Below are positions 16,867 through 24,913 of a DNA stretch of 36,283 nucleotides, piece by piece. Position 1 is the stretch's first letter, and the number at the start of each line of letters is the position of its first letter. Under the pieces are notes generated by a model. It saw only the letters and a program-made list of their open reading frames with translations, made no database searches and was not told the origin of the DNA. The stretch lies in NCBI GenBank assembly GCA_905235445.1, contig CAJOLJ010000020.1, positions 1 through 36,283 on the forward strand, in the 5' to 3' direction. The stretch is from an uncultured Bacteroidales bacterium (GTDB lineage: Bacteria; Bacteroidota; Bacteroidia; Bacteroidales; UBA932). The translations under genes and the position numbers were made by a program.

Positions 16867-17436
16867 ATGAAAAAATTTCTTGTCATCCTCGCTCTGGCTC
16901 TTTGTGGCTCAGCTGCATTTGCACAGACAGTTCCCGCCCCCAAATATTCGGAAATCAAGGGCAATTATTCCGTAAAGAATTACGTCAAATCCGACGTCGA
17001 TCCCTACCAGGTCTTCTGGATTGGGCTCGGTTCATTTGCTGTACCCGGCTCCGGACAGCTCATCATGCGTGAGACAAAACGCGGTTGGATGTTCCTCGGT
17101 GGCTCCATGGTCATTGACATGGCAGCCTCCATAGCCGGTACGAACCAGATCATGAAGTCCGTGCAGAAAGTGGGCGACTCCTATCAGGTGGTGGATCAGA
17201 ATGCCTTGAAAACCGGTCATACTGTGATCGCTGTTGCCGCTCTAGCCCAGGTAGGTCTCGCAATCTGGTCCTGCATCGATGCTGTGAATGTCGCAAAAGT
17301 CAAGAACATGTACTATCAGGATCTTGCTGGAAAGAAGCATTCCGTCTCTACCGACCTTCATCCTTCCGTCAATTATGCATACACGGGTGAGGGCCTGAAG
17401 GCCGCTCCGGGCATGACGTTCTCCGTGCAGTTCTAG
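16867..17436 (+). CDS. Small exported protein of unknown function (membrane-associated)
   Basis: 189 residues. A standard Sec signal peptide (FLVILALALCGSAAFAQ) ends at about residue 20. A Gly/Pro-rich segment follows (FAVPGSGQLIMRETKRGWMFLGGSMVIDMAAS), recalling TM2/DUF5683-like proteins, which have PGxGQ before a hydrophobic hairpin. A second hydrophobic stretch lies at about 118-138 (TVIAVAALAQVGLAIWSCIDA). The codons include many T-ending and A-ending ones near the start, and the promoter is strong, suggesting an abundant envelope protein. No enzyme motif is present. It is followed by a terminator and is probably monocistronic. Confidence 0.82.
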   Translation: MKKFLVILALALCGSAAFAQTVPAPKYSEIKGNYSVKNYVKSDVDPYQVFWIGLGSFAVPGSGQLIMRETKRGWMFLGGSMVIDMAASIAGTNQIMKSVQKVGDSYQVVDQNALKTGHTVIAVAALAQVGLAIWSCIDAVNVAKVKNMYYQDLAGKKHSVSTDLHPSVNYAYTGEGLKAAPGMTFSVQF

Positions 17437-17460
17437 TTCTTCCTTGCAGCAATACAGGAT

Positions 17461-17489
17461 AAGGCCCCTCAACCCATGGGGGGCTTTTT
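17461..17489 (+). terminator. Terminator after the small exported protein gene
   Basis: AAG-CCCC (17461-17468, one G bulged) pairs with GGGG-CTT (17480-17486) and is followed by a T run. The stem is slightly imperfect. Confidence 0.6.
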
Positions 17490-17552
17490 CCGTAAGTGGA
17501 TGTCATATGCAAGGGCACCCCGCTTAAACTCCGGATTTTCTCCCAAGCCCTG

Positions 17553-17583
17553 TTGGATTACTGTCCGTGAATGCCTATTTTTG
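17553..17583 (+). promoter_or_regulatory. Promoter of the GDPD-GH97 pair
   Basis: TTG at 17553-17555 and TATTTTTG at 17576-17583 have 20 bases between them. The ATG at 17611 follows 27 bases later. Confidence 0.6.
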
Positions 17584-17610
17584 TTGAATAAACCACACGC
17601 TTTTCAATCC

Positions 17611-18552
17611 ATGAGACACCGATTCCTATGGCTGAAGATAGCAGCCATCTGCACACTTATCCTATCTTCCTGCAATCCTTCCCCCAAGACAGAGGACCCT
17701 GCCGAGCATCTGCAAAAAGTCATCTCCGCACTTCATGACCCCTCCTCGAAATACGTTGCTGTCGTGTCCCACAGGGGAGACTGGCGCAACTATCCCGAGA
17801 ACTCCATTTCCGCGATCGAGTCCGTCATCAGGATGGGCGTGGACGTAATGGAACTGGACCTCAAGATGACAAGCGACTCCGTGCTCGTACTCATGCATGA
17901 CTGGACCCTTGACAGGACATCCACGGGGCACGGACCTGTGAGTGACTATACTTTCGAGGAGTTGCAGAAGTTTGACCTGAAGAGGGGACATGGTATTTCC
18001 ATCCCGGGAATGAAGATACCCTCCCTCAGGGAGGCCCTCGAAGTATGCAAGGGAAAGATAGTCGTGAACGTGGACCAGGGCTTCGACTATTATGAAAAGG
18101 TAATCGCCATTACCGAGGAACTCGGCATGACCGAACAGATCCTCATAAAGAGCGGATATCCCTATTCCCGGATAAAGGAAGTCTTCGCCCTCCACCCCCG
18201 CAACATGATGTACATGCCTGTTTGCTCGGTATCCGAACGGGACAACAAGGCCACTTTTGAATCCTACATTTCAGATCCCGATACCCCGATGGCTTTCGAA
18301 CTGTGCTTCGGGACACTCGACGACAGCGTGCGTTCCTGCTGTGGGAGGGTCCTTGATGCAGGGTCCAAGGTTTGGGTCAATACCATCTGGGGCTCCCTTT
18401 GCGGGGAGCATGACGATGACAAGGCCTTCGAATGCGAGAATCCCGATGACATATATGGTCCCATCATGGACCTCGGTACCTCCATTATCCAGACGGACCG
18501 TCCCGAGTTCCTCATCTCCTACCTGGAGAGCAAGGGGCGCAGGCGTCTCTAA
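17611..18552 (+). CDS. Glycerophosphodiester phosphodiesterase lipoprotein
   Basis: 313 residues from the ATG at 17611, chosen because it gives a lipoprotein signal (LILSSC, C21) and follows the promoter; the upstream extension would start before the promoter. The GDPD TIM-barrel signature is complete: H54-R55 in SHRGD, E63 in YPENS, E81 and D83 in MELDLK, and H96 in MHDWTLDRTS. It splits glycerophosphodiesters from phospholipid head groups or teichoic-acid-like polymers into glycerol-3-phosphate and an alcohol outside the inner membrane. GlpT (11508-12917) could import the product, although the two genes are not in one operon. The GH97 gene starts 39 bases after the stop, probably on the same transcript. 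Confidence 0.92.
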   Translation: MRHRFLWLKIAAICTLILSSCNPSPKTEDPAEHLQKVISALHDPSSKYVAVVSHRGDWRNYPENSISAIESVIRMGVDVMELDLKMTSDSVLVLMHDWTLDRTSTGHGPVSDYTFEELQKFDLKRGHGISIPGMKIPSLREALEVCKGKIVVNVDQGFDYYEKVIAITEELGMTEQILIKSGYPYSRIKEVFALHPRNMMYMPVCSVSERDNKATFESYISDPDTPMAFELCFGTLDDSVRSCCGRVLDAGSKVWVNTIWGSLCGEHDDDKAFECENPDDIYGPIMDLGTSIIQTDRPEFLISYLESKGRRRL

Positions 18553-18591
18553 TTACCCGTAAATACTTGAAAGTAAAATATTGACCATATC

Positions 18592-20892
18592 ATGAGAGTA
18601 AAAAGTATCCTGGCTGTTGCACTGGTATGTACACTTTCGGCATTCTCATGCGGTGGGGCCCTGTCTTCCCCTGCACCCTCGGCACTGGGCTCCGATGCCC
18701 TGACCCTGGAAAGCCCATCAGGGACCCTGAAAATGGGTTTTGCCGTAGTTGGAGGCGTGCCTTACTACAGTCTCGACAGGGGAGGGACCCATGTCCTTCT
18801 GCCCTCCCGTCTAGGTTATGAGCTTCTTGAGGGGAAGTCCCTGGACGGGGGCTTCCGTGTCATAGGAAATGAAACATCCACCTTCGACGAGACCTGGGAT
18901 ACCGTATGGGGTGAGGAGCGGAGCATACGCAACCACTACAACGAGCTTCTCGTAAAGCTTGAGCAGCCTTCCGACAGCAAGGGAGGGAAGAGCGCTTTCA
19001 TGAATGTCCGCTTCCGCCTCTATGACGACGGGCTGGGACTTAGGTACGAGTTCCCCCTTGACAATGCCTTGACTTATTTCAAGGTGAAGGAGGAGCTCAC
19101 GCAGTTCGCCCTCACCGGGGACCACACTGCATGGTGGATACCAGGGGACTATTCCACCCAGGAGTACAATCCTACAGAGTCACGCCTGTCCGAGGTACGT
19201 GCCCTCGCCCCGAAGCGCTACGAGAGAAGCGGGAAACCCTCCAGGCATTTCTCGCCGACAGGACTACAGACCGCCCTCCAGATGAAAACCGACGACGGAC
19301 TGTACATCAACATCCACGAGGCTGCCGTTCTTGACTATCCCACAACGAACCTCGACATGGATGACAGGACTTTCGTCCTCTCCACCCATCTGACTCCCGA
19401 TGCGCAGGGGGTTAAGGGAAGGCTCCAGGCTCCCTGCCACAGCCCGTGGAGAAGCGTGATGGTATGCGCCAGCGCCACCGAGGTCCTCTCCTCCAGGCTT
19501 GTCCTCAATCTCAACGAACCCTGCGCCATCGATGACGTCTCATGGATCCATCCCGTGAAATACATGGGAGTATGGTGGGAGATGATAACGGGAAAGAGTG
19601 ACTGGGGCTACACCTCTGACTTTCCTTCCGTGCAGCTGGGTGTGACGGACTACTCCAATGCCAAGCCTCACGGTCGTCATGGTGCCAACAACGAGAATGT
19701 CCGCCGCTACATTGATTTTGCGTCGGAAAACGGTTTTGACGCAGTGCTTGTAGAGGGATGGAACGAAGGCTGGGAGGACTGGGTGAGCCATCAGAAAGTG
19801 TTTGTGTTCGATTTCATTACACCATATCCCGATTTCGACCTTCCCGCACTCAATGCCTATGCCCACTCCAAGGGCATACGCCTCATAATGCACCATGAGA
19901 CCTCCTCTTCCACCGTAAACTATGAGAGGTGGCTGGAGAAGGCTTACGACCTGATGAACCGCTACGGCTACAATGCGGTCAAAAGCGGCTACGTCGGAAG
20001 GATCATCCCCTACGGGGAGTACCACTACAGCCAGCCTCTGATAAACCATTACCATTACTGCGTCACGGAGGCTGCCCGCCACCATATCATGGTGAATGCC
20101 CATGAGGCAGTGCGTCCCACGGGACTTTGCCGCACATGGCCGAATATGATAGGCAATGAAAGCGCCATGGGCAACGAATTCCGTCAGACCATAGAGCCCG
20201 GTCACTGTACCGTGTTCCCCTTCACCCGCCTGCAGGGAGGCCCGATGGATTTCACCCCGGGGATATTCGAGATGGACATGAGGAAAGTGAGCGGACGTGA
20301 TGAACGGATGCGCCACACCCTGTGCAACCAGCTCGGTCTGTACGTTACATTCTATTCACCTCTCCAGATGGCGGCTGACTTCCCCGAGAACTACTCCCGC
20401 TTCATGGATGCCTTCCAGTTCATAAAGGATGTTGCCGTGGACTGGGAAAAGAGCGTCTATCTTGATGCGGAACCTGGCGCATACATCATAACCGCCAGAA
20501 AACCCCGCCTGTCTTCGCTCAACTCTTCCGCAAGGGGAGTGGCGCAGCTTCCCGATGGAAAGAAAGACATGATTTCCTCGCAGGCGAAGTTCGTCTACGG
20601 TCTTCCCGAGAATGCCACCGCCCGTGACCTTGTCGGTGCCAAACCGCTTGATACATGGTATGTCGGGGGCATTACCGACGAGAATGCCCGTGACGTTGAG
20701 GTGAAACTTGATTTCCTCACCCCCGGACTTCGTTACGAGGCCACAATCTATGCTGACGGTCCCACTGCGGACTATGAGACCAATCCCCAGCAGTACACCA
20801 TCACGAAGAAGGAAGTATCCTCTACTGATGTGCTTTCCCTTCACATGGCAAGGTCCGGAGGTTTTGGCATCACGATCCGTGAGAAGAAGTAG
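18592..20892 (+). CDS. susB: GH97 alpha-glucosidase (SusB type)
   Basis: 766 residues. A signal sequence ends in AFSC (C20), so it is a probable lipoprotein. It has the N-terminal beta-sandwich, the (beta/alpha)8 barrel and a C-terminal beta-domain of family 97. The residues that define the inverting SusB branch align with Bacteroides SusB at a constant offset of three: E191, E505 and E523 (calcium ligands, matching E194, E508 and E526), E436 in HHETSSS (base, E439), E388 in VEGWNEGW (E391) and E529 (acid, E532). The motif HEAVRPTGLCRTWPN is diagnostic. It hydrolyses alpha-linked glucose oligosaccharides in a calcium-dependent way. No amylase or SusC/D lies beside it, so it is a scattered SusB homologue rather than part of a full starch locus. 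Confidence 0.92.
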   Translation: MRVKSILAVALVCTLSAFSCGGALSSPAPSALGSDALTLESPSGTLKMGFAVVGGVPYYSLDRGGTHVLLPSRLGYELLEGKSLDGGFRVIGNETSTFDETWDTVWGEERSIRNHYNELLVKLEQPSDSKGGKSAFMNVRFRLYDDGLGLRYEFPLDNALTYFKVKEELTQFALTGDHTAWWIPGDYSTQEYNPTESRLSEVRALAPKRYERSGKPSRHFSPTGLQTALQMKTDDGLYINIHEAAVLDYPTTNLDMDDRTFVLSTHLTPDAQGVKGRLQAPCHSPWRSVMVCASATEVLSSRLVLNLNEPCAIDDVSWIHPVKYMGVWWEMITGKSDWGYTSDFPSVQLGVTDYSNAKPHGRHGANNENVRRYIDFASENGFDAVLVEGWNEGWEDWVSHQKVFVFDFITPYPDFDLPALNAYAHSKGIRLIMHHETSSSTVNYERWLEKAYDLMNRYGYNAVKSGYVGRIIPYGEYHYSQPLINHYHYCVTEAARHHIMVNAHEAVRPTGLCRTWPNMIGNESAMGNEFRQTIEPGHCTVFPFTRLQGGPMDFTPGIFEMDMRKVSGRDERMRHTLCNQLGLYVTFYSPLQMAADFPENYSRFMDAFQFIKDVAVDWEKSVYLDAEPGAYIITARKPRLSSLNSSARGVAQLPDGKKDMISSQAKFVYGLPENATARDLVGAKPLDTWYVGGITDENARDVEVKLDFLTPGLRYEATIYADGPTADYETNPQQYTITKKEVSSTDVLSLHMARSGGFGITIREKK

Positions 20893-20917
20893 CGGAAGAA
20901 TCCAGCTTTAGACAAAA

Positions 20918-20952
20918 CAAGGGAGGAGTCCACTCGTTGGACCCCTCCCTTG
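20918..20952. terminator. Bidirectional terminator hairpin downstream of GH97
   Basis: CAAGGGAGG-A-GTCCA pairs with TGGAC-C-CCTCCCTTG around the loop CTCGT: a 15-bp stem with one mismatch. Reading from the minus strand it is followed by TTTTGTC; on the plus strand only by TCCTATT. It therefore probably ends both the GH97 transcript and the remnant genes opposite. Confidence 0.7.
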
Positions 20953-20988
20953 TCCTATTCCATCCCCCCAGGATGATGACTTGAATTG

Positions 20989-21187
20989 TTACTGGGAGCC
21001 GTTATCTTGCGCCGCATGATTTTGCCATTGTGATGAGTATCCTATCCAACTGGAGAAACGAGGACATTTGGCGAGCATATCCTCGATTCCCACTTCTAAA
21101 GCGATTGCGTTACCACAGATGACCTTTTGGTATCCGGGATCAATTGCAAGCAAGCTGACCTTCCACAACGATATATATCCGTTTCAT
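20989..21187 (-). pseudogene. Internally deleted DUF4276 gene (defence module component)
   Basis: The minus strand starts with ATG at 21187 and encodes MKRIYIVVEGQ, the usual beginning of DUF4276 (Toprim-like) proteins, then stops after four more codons. In the next frame, from 21144, the sequence resumes with DPGYQKVICGNAIALEVG and MLAKCPRFSSWI, which match the usual C-terminus of the same family, and ends at TAA 20989. The middle, about 150 or more residues, is gone. The start overlaps the stop of the AAA-ATPase fragment upstream as TAATG, the arrangement of an intact operon. DUF4276 proteins accompany AAA ATPases in phage-defence islands. The match is from memory of the family, but both ends and the gene order agree. 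Confidence 0.7.
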
Positions 21188-21375
21188 TAGATTTGCCCTC
21201 CTATGATGTTTTTCTCCCACAAATCACTTATGCTGTAGTTGCAGTCCTCCAGCCATACTCTTAAATCCTCTGTTTTTAAACGGCTGAAAACGCTCTGATT
21301 CTCAGTTCGATCTACAGCAATGGTATCTTCTGGTTCAAAACAGTCAACCAAATTTCGGACAGGAAATCGGTCCCT
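21187..21375 (-). pseudogene. C-terminal fragment of an AAA-family ATPase
   Basis: The minus strand encodes about 62 residues ending at TAA (21187-21189). The end reads VWLEDCNYSISDLWEKNIIGGQI, preceded by FEPEDTIAVDRTENQSVFSRL. This resembles the extreme C-terminus of the OLD/AAA_21-type ATPases that pair with DUF4276. Further upstream the frame meets a TGA and AT-rich sequence with no similarity, so the ATPase, Walker and ABC signature regions have been deleted. The codons are less GC-biased than in neighbouring genes, which suggests acquired DNA. Confidence 0.6.
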
Positions 21376-21609
21376 TTTTATGCAATTATTAAAATATATT
21401 ATTCATTAGGCGTTATTTTAAACAACTTATAGGAGGTTGAAATTCTCCGTGGTTTGTTCGCACAAAAAAAACGAAAAGACCTCGTAGATCCCCAATATGC
21501 AAGTTGATTTTACTTTAGGGGCGCAGAAAAAGGCCTTATGCAATCCTTCACTTTCCCTTCCGTCATCAAAAATATGATTCCGGATGTCTGAAAACTATAT
21601 ACTGCAACA
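21376..21609. other. AT-rich stretch without a recognisable gene
   Basis: This 234-bp stretch is much poorer in GC than the window average. It has short frames only, an A8 run and one minus-strand TATTTTTG (21567-21574) that could once have driven the decayed defence genes. Nothing else was recognised. Confidence 0.5.
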
Positions 21610-21645
21610 ATACAGCCCTTCCTGTTGTGGGGGGAAAGGCTGTAT
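21610..21645 (-). terminator. Hairpin after the cytidylate-kinase-like gene
   Basis: On the minus strand ATACAGCCTTTCC pairs with GGAAGGGCTGTAT: 13 bp with a single T-G wobble and a 10-base loop. The downstream bases are TTGTTGC, a weak T run. Confidence 0.6.
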
Positions 21646-21671
21646 CAAGGATGCTTGTGTTGTCTTCGGAT

Positions 21672-22307
21672 CTATTTTGTGGATGTCTTTTCGATGTAGT
21701 CAAGGATGATTTCCACTGCATCCTCCTCGCTCAGAGCATCCATCGTCAGCACGAGGTCGTAGTTGTCCACATCGTAGCGGCTCTTGCCCGAGAACCTCTT
21801 CGTGTAGTTCTCCCTTCTCTGGTCCACTTCGTCAATCGCTTTCTTGGCCTCTTCCTCGGATAGGCCCTGTTTCCTCATGACCCTTTCAAGGCGGTGGGGC
21901 ATGGAGGCCTTGATGAAAATGGACAGCTTGTTGGGGTGGTCGTCAAGAATGAAGAATGCGGACCTTCCTGCAATGACGCAGGACTCCTCCCCGGCGATTT
22001 CCCTCAGGATGTCACTTTCCACCGAGAAAAGGGCGTCGGTAGTTACGAGAAGGTCAGGGAAGTCCTCCTTCAGGATTGCGGGAGGGGAACTGATGAGGTC
22101 GCAGAAACTGGACCACCAGCTCTTGGGACGGGCTTTCTCCTTCTCGACAACCTTCTCCGATATCCCGAAATGTTGCATGAGGCCTTCGATGACGGCCTTG
22201 TCGTAGTAGCGGACGGAAAGTTTCTGCGCAAGGAGGCGGCCTACCGTCCTTCCGCCGGAGCCAAGTTCACGGTTGATGGTGATGACGAACTTCTGTTTTG
22301 TATCCAT
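21672..22307 (-). CDS. Cytidylate kinase-like family protein
   Basis: 211 residues. The N-terminus has an altered P-loop of the cytidylate kinase-like family (PF13189): ITINRELGSGGRTVGRLLAQ, in which the usual GxxGxGKS lysine is replaced. A middle segment, ESCVIAGRSAFFILDDHPN, and the end with RRENYTKRFSGK and YDLVLTMD are typical. These proteins occur in many gut bacteria and are thought to phosphorylate small molecules or nucleosides, but their substrates are not established. It has its own -7 element (22372-22379), separate from the sirtuin gene 168 bases upstream, and is followed by a strong hairpin. Confidence 0.88.
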   Translation of the reverse strand: MDTKQKFVITINRELGSGGRTVGRLLAQKLSVRYYDKAVIEGLMQHFGISEKVVEKEKARPKSWWSSFCDLISSPPAILKEDFPDLLVTTDALFSVESDILREIAGEESCVIAGRSAFFILDDHPNKLSIFIKASMPHRLERVMRKQGLSEEEAKKAIDEVDQRRENYTKRFSGKSRYDVDNYDLVLTMDALSEEDAVEIILDYIEKTSTK

Positions 22308-22371
22308 GGAGGCAGTATTTTTAGTTTCGTTTTGTGTGTCTTATGCCGGGATGGGGGCGCCTCCGGCTGGA

Positions 22372-22379
22372 CAAAGGTA
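22372..22379 (-). promoter_or_regulatory. -7 element for the cytidylate-kinase-like gene
   Basis: The minus strand reads TACCTTTG, an exact TAnnTTTG match, 64 bases before the ATG at 22307, between it and the sirtuin stop. Confidence 0.55.
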
Positions 22380-22475
22380 ATGCATTTTTTAGATAATCTT
22401 CGTCTGGCGAATGTCCGGGGACATCTTTTTCCCCATGAACCATGAAATTCACCGTCCAAGGTACCGTATTCAAGT

Positions 22476-23303
22476 TTACGGAAGCTTCCCGGTCCACTCG
22501 CTCAGGGGGATATAGTGTCTCACCCCGGGGAAATGCAGCTCCCGCCAGTCCTTGTTGATGCGGATCAGGGTAGTGTCCGGGAAAGAGGCTGCGATGCGTT
22601 CGAATGGAAAGCGGATGATGGTAGGGGTGTTGAATCCCACACCCCACTCCAACAGCACCAGGGTGTGGCCGCGAGCCTCCTCCAGGAAATCCACGTACCG
22701 CTGATTCTGAAGGTTCCACCTCTCATCCTGGATAAAGAAGCCGTTCTTTCTTATGTTGATGTCCATGGGGCCGGAGCATACCGGGCAACGGGGCACCAAA
22801 GCGGAAGGGACACGGCAGTCTTCCTGCCTGAGTACCATCTCTTTCACGATTTCCCGGTCAGGATAAAGTTTGCGGTGGCAAGCGACCGCACACTGGATCA
22901 TGGCGTAGTCCCCCTGTACCTCGAACACCCTTTCGGGAGCGAAACCAGCCTTGATGAACTGCCCGTCCACATTTGTGGTAATGACGAAATGGGGCTTGTC
23001 CTTCACCAATTCCTTCATCTGCCGATACAGGGGCAGGGCCTCCGGCAAGAAGCGTGCGTAGTCGATATGCCGGGACCAGTATGCCCAGCGTTCTTCCTCA
23101 GAGCCGAAATCATGGAATGAAGATGTGTACAGGTCAGTGAAGCCGTAGCGCTCTATCATATCGGCGAAAGCGGCCTCGAAGGCGGGGCCTGAGTACTGGA
23201 GGCCTGCCGCCGCGCTCATTCCGGCCCCGGCACCGATGAGGATATACTGCGCTTCGGCAATGGCCGCCTCAGCCCTTTGCAAGGGCGTCTTGATAAAGGG
23301 CAT
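22476..23303 (-). CDS. Class M sirtuin (SirTM), predicted protein ADP-ribosyltransferase
   Basis: 275 residues. It has the Rossmann fold of Sir2 with GAGAGMSAAAGL (25-36), TTNVDGQFIKAG (109-120, N111) and a zinc ribbon formed by C138/C142 and C173/C176. The catalytic HG of ordinary sirtuin deacetylases reads Q130-G131 here (FEVQGDY), the change typical of SirTM enzymes, which transfer ADP-ribose from NAD to a protein instead of deacetylating. Known SirTMs sit with a macrodomain hydrolase and modify lipoylated GcvH-L. Here the macrodomain gene directly precedes and overlaps it by 35 bases, but no GcvH-L or lipoate ligase gene is visible. The start at 23303 keeps the normal N-terminus. Confidence 0.9.
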   Translation of the reverse strand: MPFIKTPLQRAEAAIAEAQYILIGAGAGMSAAAGLQYSGPAFEAAFADMIERYGFTDLYTSSFHDFGSEEERWAYWSRHIDYARFLPEALPLYRQMKELVKDKPHFVITTNVDGQFIKAGFAPERVFEVQGDYAMIQCAVACHRKLYPDREIVKEMVLRQEDCRVPSALVPRCPVCSGPMDINIRKNGFFIQDERWNLQNQRYVDFLEEARGHTLVLLEWGVGFNTPTIIRFPFERIAASFPDTTLIRINKDWRELHFPGVRHYIPLSEWTGKLP

Positions 23304-24027
23304 GGTCGATGTCTTTGAAAGTGTTGAATAATATTGTCCTGAGGGATGTGCCAGGATGTGATGAGAGCCACTTCCGTACGGACTCCACTGCTATCCCGCA
23401 GGCAAGGTCGCTGGGGAAGCGGAACTCCCCTGTGGAAATGCAACAGAAGGCGATGCTATGAAGACCGTTCCTGTCGGACAGCTCAAGGCATGACCTGTAA
23501 CAGGATGCAAGCTGGACTTCCTGGTGGGACAGGGGCCTTGGCGTTGTCACGATGGGGCCTACGGTGTGGATGACGTATCTGGCTGGGAGGTTGAATCCGG
23601 GTGTGATGCGGGCGGAACCTGTGGGTTCCTCTTCCCCTTGCATCATCCTGTAGCAGGCCTCTCTCAACTGCACGCCCCCGGCACTGTGTATGGCATTGTC
23701 GATGCAGCGGTGCATCGGCACAAAACAACCAAGAAGGCTTGAATTTGCGGCGTTGACAATAGCATCCACCCTCAGGCGGGTTATGTCGCCCTGCCACTCT
23801 ACCACCCCTTCCCGGTCAATCTCCACAGTCCCTTTCTCCTCAAGCTGCTGCTGCAACTCTTCATCCTGGAGGCGGAGGAATTCGGGGGAGACTTCCCCTG
23901 GAGGGCGGACATTCATGAGGGAACGGAAAAGCTCCCGCTGGAGGGGAGTCCCTTCAGGGATCCCCACATCGGCGTAGCGGGGATTTTCATCCAGCAGATA
24001 CCGGCAAAGCCACTCAAGTCGGGTCAT
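23269..24027 (-). CDS. SirTM-linked macrodomain protein, ADP-ribosyl hydrolase (zinc type)
   Basis: 252 residues. An N-terminal helical extension (about 1-65) precedes the macrodomain, as in the protein-ADP-ribose hydrolases linked to SirTM. The nucleotide-binding motif VDAIVNAANSSLLG (88-100) is followed by C101, H106 and C108 in CFVPMHRCID, which form the zinc site used by this subgroup. HSAGG and the later ACxxMMQGEEEPTGSARI and YVIHTVGPI follow the family. It should remove ADP-ribose from the sirtuin's substrate, making the modification reversible. The start overlaps the nitroreductase stop as ATGA, and its own end overlaps the sirtuin start, so the three are translationally coupled. Confidence 0.92.
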   Translation of the reverse strand: MTRLEWLCRYLLDENPRYADVGIPEGTPLQRELFRSLMNVRPPGEVSPEFLRLQDEELQQQLEEKGTVEIDREGVVEWQGDITRLRVDAIVNAANSSLLGCFVPMHRCIDNAIHSAGGVQLREACYRMMQGEEEPTGSARITPGFNLPARYVIHTVGPIVTTPRPLSHQEVQLASCYRSCLELSDRNGLHSIAFCCISTGEFRFPSDLACGIAVESVRKWLSSHPGTSLRTILFNTFKDIDHALYQDALAKG

Positions 24028-24911
24028 TTCTTCTTTTTCTCTTCGGAGTATCTGTGAATCTTTCCTTTTCTCTCTTTCTGCACTCCTCTCGCATACTTGA
24101 TTTCCGGGTAACCGAATCCCACTATGAGCCCGGTGTAGTGGTCCTCGGGGATGCCCAGCATCCTCCTTGCGGCAGGGGCAAGTTCATTCAGCACTTCGGC
24201 GCTGTAGCTCATGATGGTGGTCCCGAGGCCGTGGGCGTTGCAAAGCAGCTCGAAGTAGGCCGTCGCTATGTGGCAGTTGGCCTTGCTGTCCTCGGCCCAT
24301 TTGCCTGTGCACTTCTCATGGGCTATGAAAAGATGCGGAGCCCCGCAGAAAAGAAGGTCATCCTTCCTCAGGCTCTTTTCAGACTCCTTCATCTTCTTGT
24401 AGTAGAAGTCGCTGAAACTGTGGGTGTAGATGTGCTTCGATGCCTTTTCCTCCATGACGGAGTAGGCTTCCTGCCAGATTTCGTCCACCCGGTCGAGGTC
24501 GTCGATGACGGTATATTCCACGCTCATGGCATTGCCACCGGTAGGGGCCGCCTCCATGGCCTTCAGGATACTGGAAACTATTTCCCCCTCAACGTTCTTG
24601 GCAAGGAATCGCCTGCAGGAGCGCCGGTTGGTCACAAGGCTTTCCATGTACTGGCCCATTTCCTTCGGGGCTGGCGGGAGGGAGTCCTCCGGCCTTTTCC
24701 CGAAGATGGAAATCGCTCCCTGGGGGCATACTGAGAGGCAGTGCTGGCACCTCCAGCAGCCCCTCCAGCCGAAGCGCTCGAAGGGGATCATCCCGGGATA
24801 GCCATCGGCCCCGAATTCGAGCACCAGCCCCGAGCAGGTATCCAGGCACTTGCCGCACTTGATGCATTTTGATTTATCGACCCTGAAGCGGGTCTGTGTC
24901 TCCATTCCCAT
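24024..24911 (-). CDS. Ferredoxin-nitroreductase fusion
   Basis: 295 residues. The N-terminal third holds two [4Fe-4S] clusters: C16/19/22/26 (CIKCGKCLDTC) and C52/55/58/62 (CWRCQHCLSVCP). The remainder (about 90-285) is a nitroreductase-family flavoprotein (NRRSCRRF, AAPTGGNAMSVEY, GAPHLFIAHE, GLGTTIMSY). Such fusions take electrons from ferredoxin-like partners to reduce small molecules. It overlaps the macrodomain start by four bases and follows the 2H phosphoesterase gene by two bases. Co-transcription with the sirtuin-macrodomain pair is near certain, but its substrate is unknown. The first ATG at 24911 was used; the one at 24905 is also possible. Confidence 0.88.
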   Translation of the reverse strand: MGMETQTRFRVDKSKCIKCGKCLDTCSGLVLEFGADGYPGMIPFERFGWRGCWRCQHCLSVCPQGAISIFGKRPEDSLPPAPKEMGQYMESLVTNRRSCRRFLAKNVEGEIVSSILKAMEAAPTGGNAMSVEYTVIDDLDRVDEIWQEAYSVMEEKASKHIYTHSFSDFYYKKMKESEKSLRKDDLLFCGAPHLFIAHEKCTGKWAEDSKANCHIATAYFELLCNAHGLGTTIMSYSAEVLNELAPAARRMLGIPEDHYTGLIVGFGYPEIKYARGVQKERKGKIHRYSEEKKKK

Positions 24912-24913
24912 GT

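Noticed and set aside
17476..17610. N-terminal extension of the GDPD frame
   Set aside because: It starts inside the terminator and before the promoter. The lipoprotein signal begins at 17611.
21376..21609. Insertion-sequence remnant
   Set aside because: The stretch is AT-rich and looks foreign, but no transposase segment or paired inverted terminal repeats could be shown.
22476..23303. NAD-dependent protein deacetylase annotation
   Set aside because: The catalytic histidine is replaced by Q130 and the macrodomain linkage points to an ADP-ribosyltransferase.
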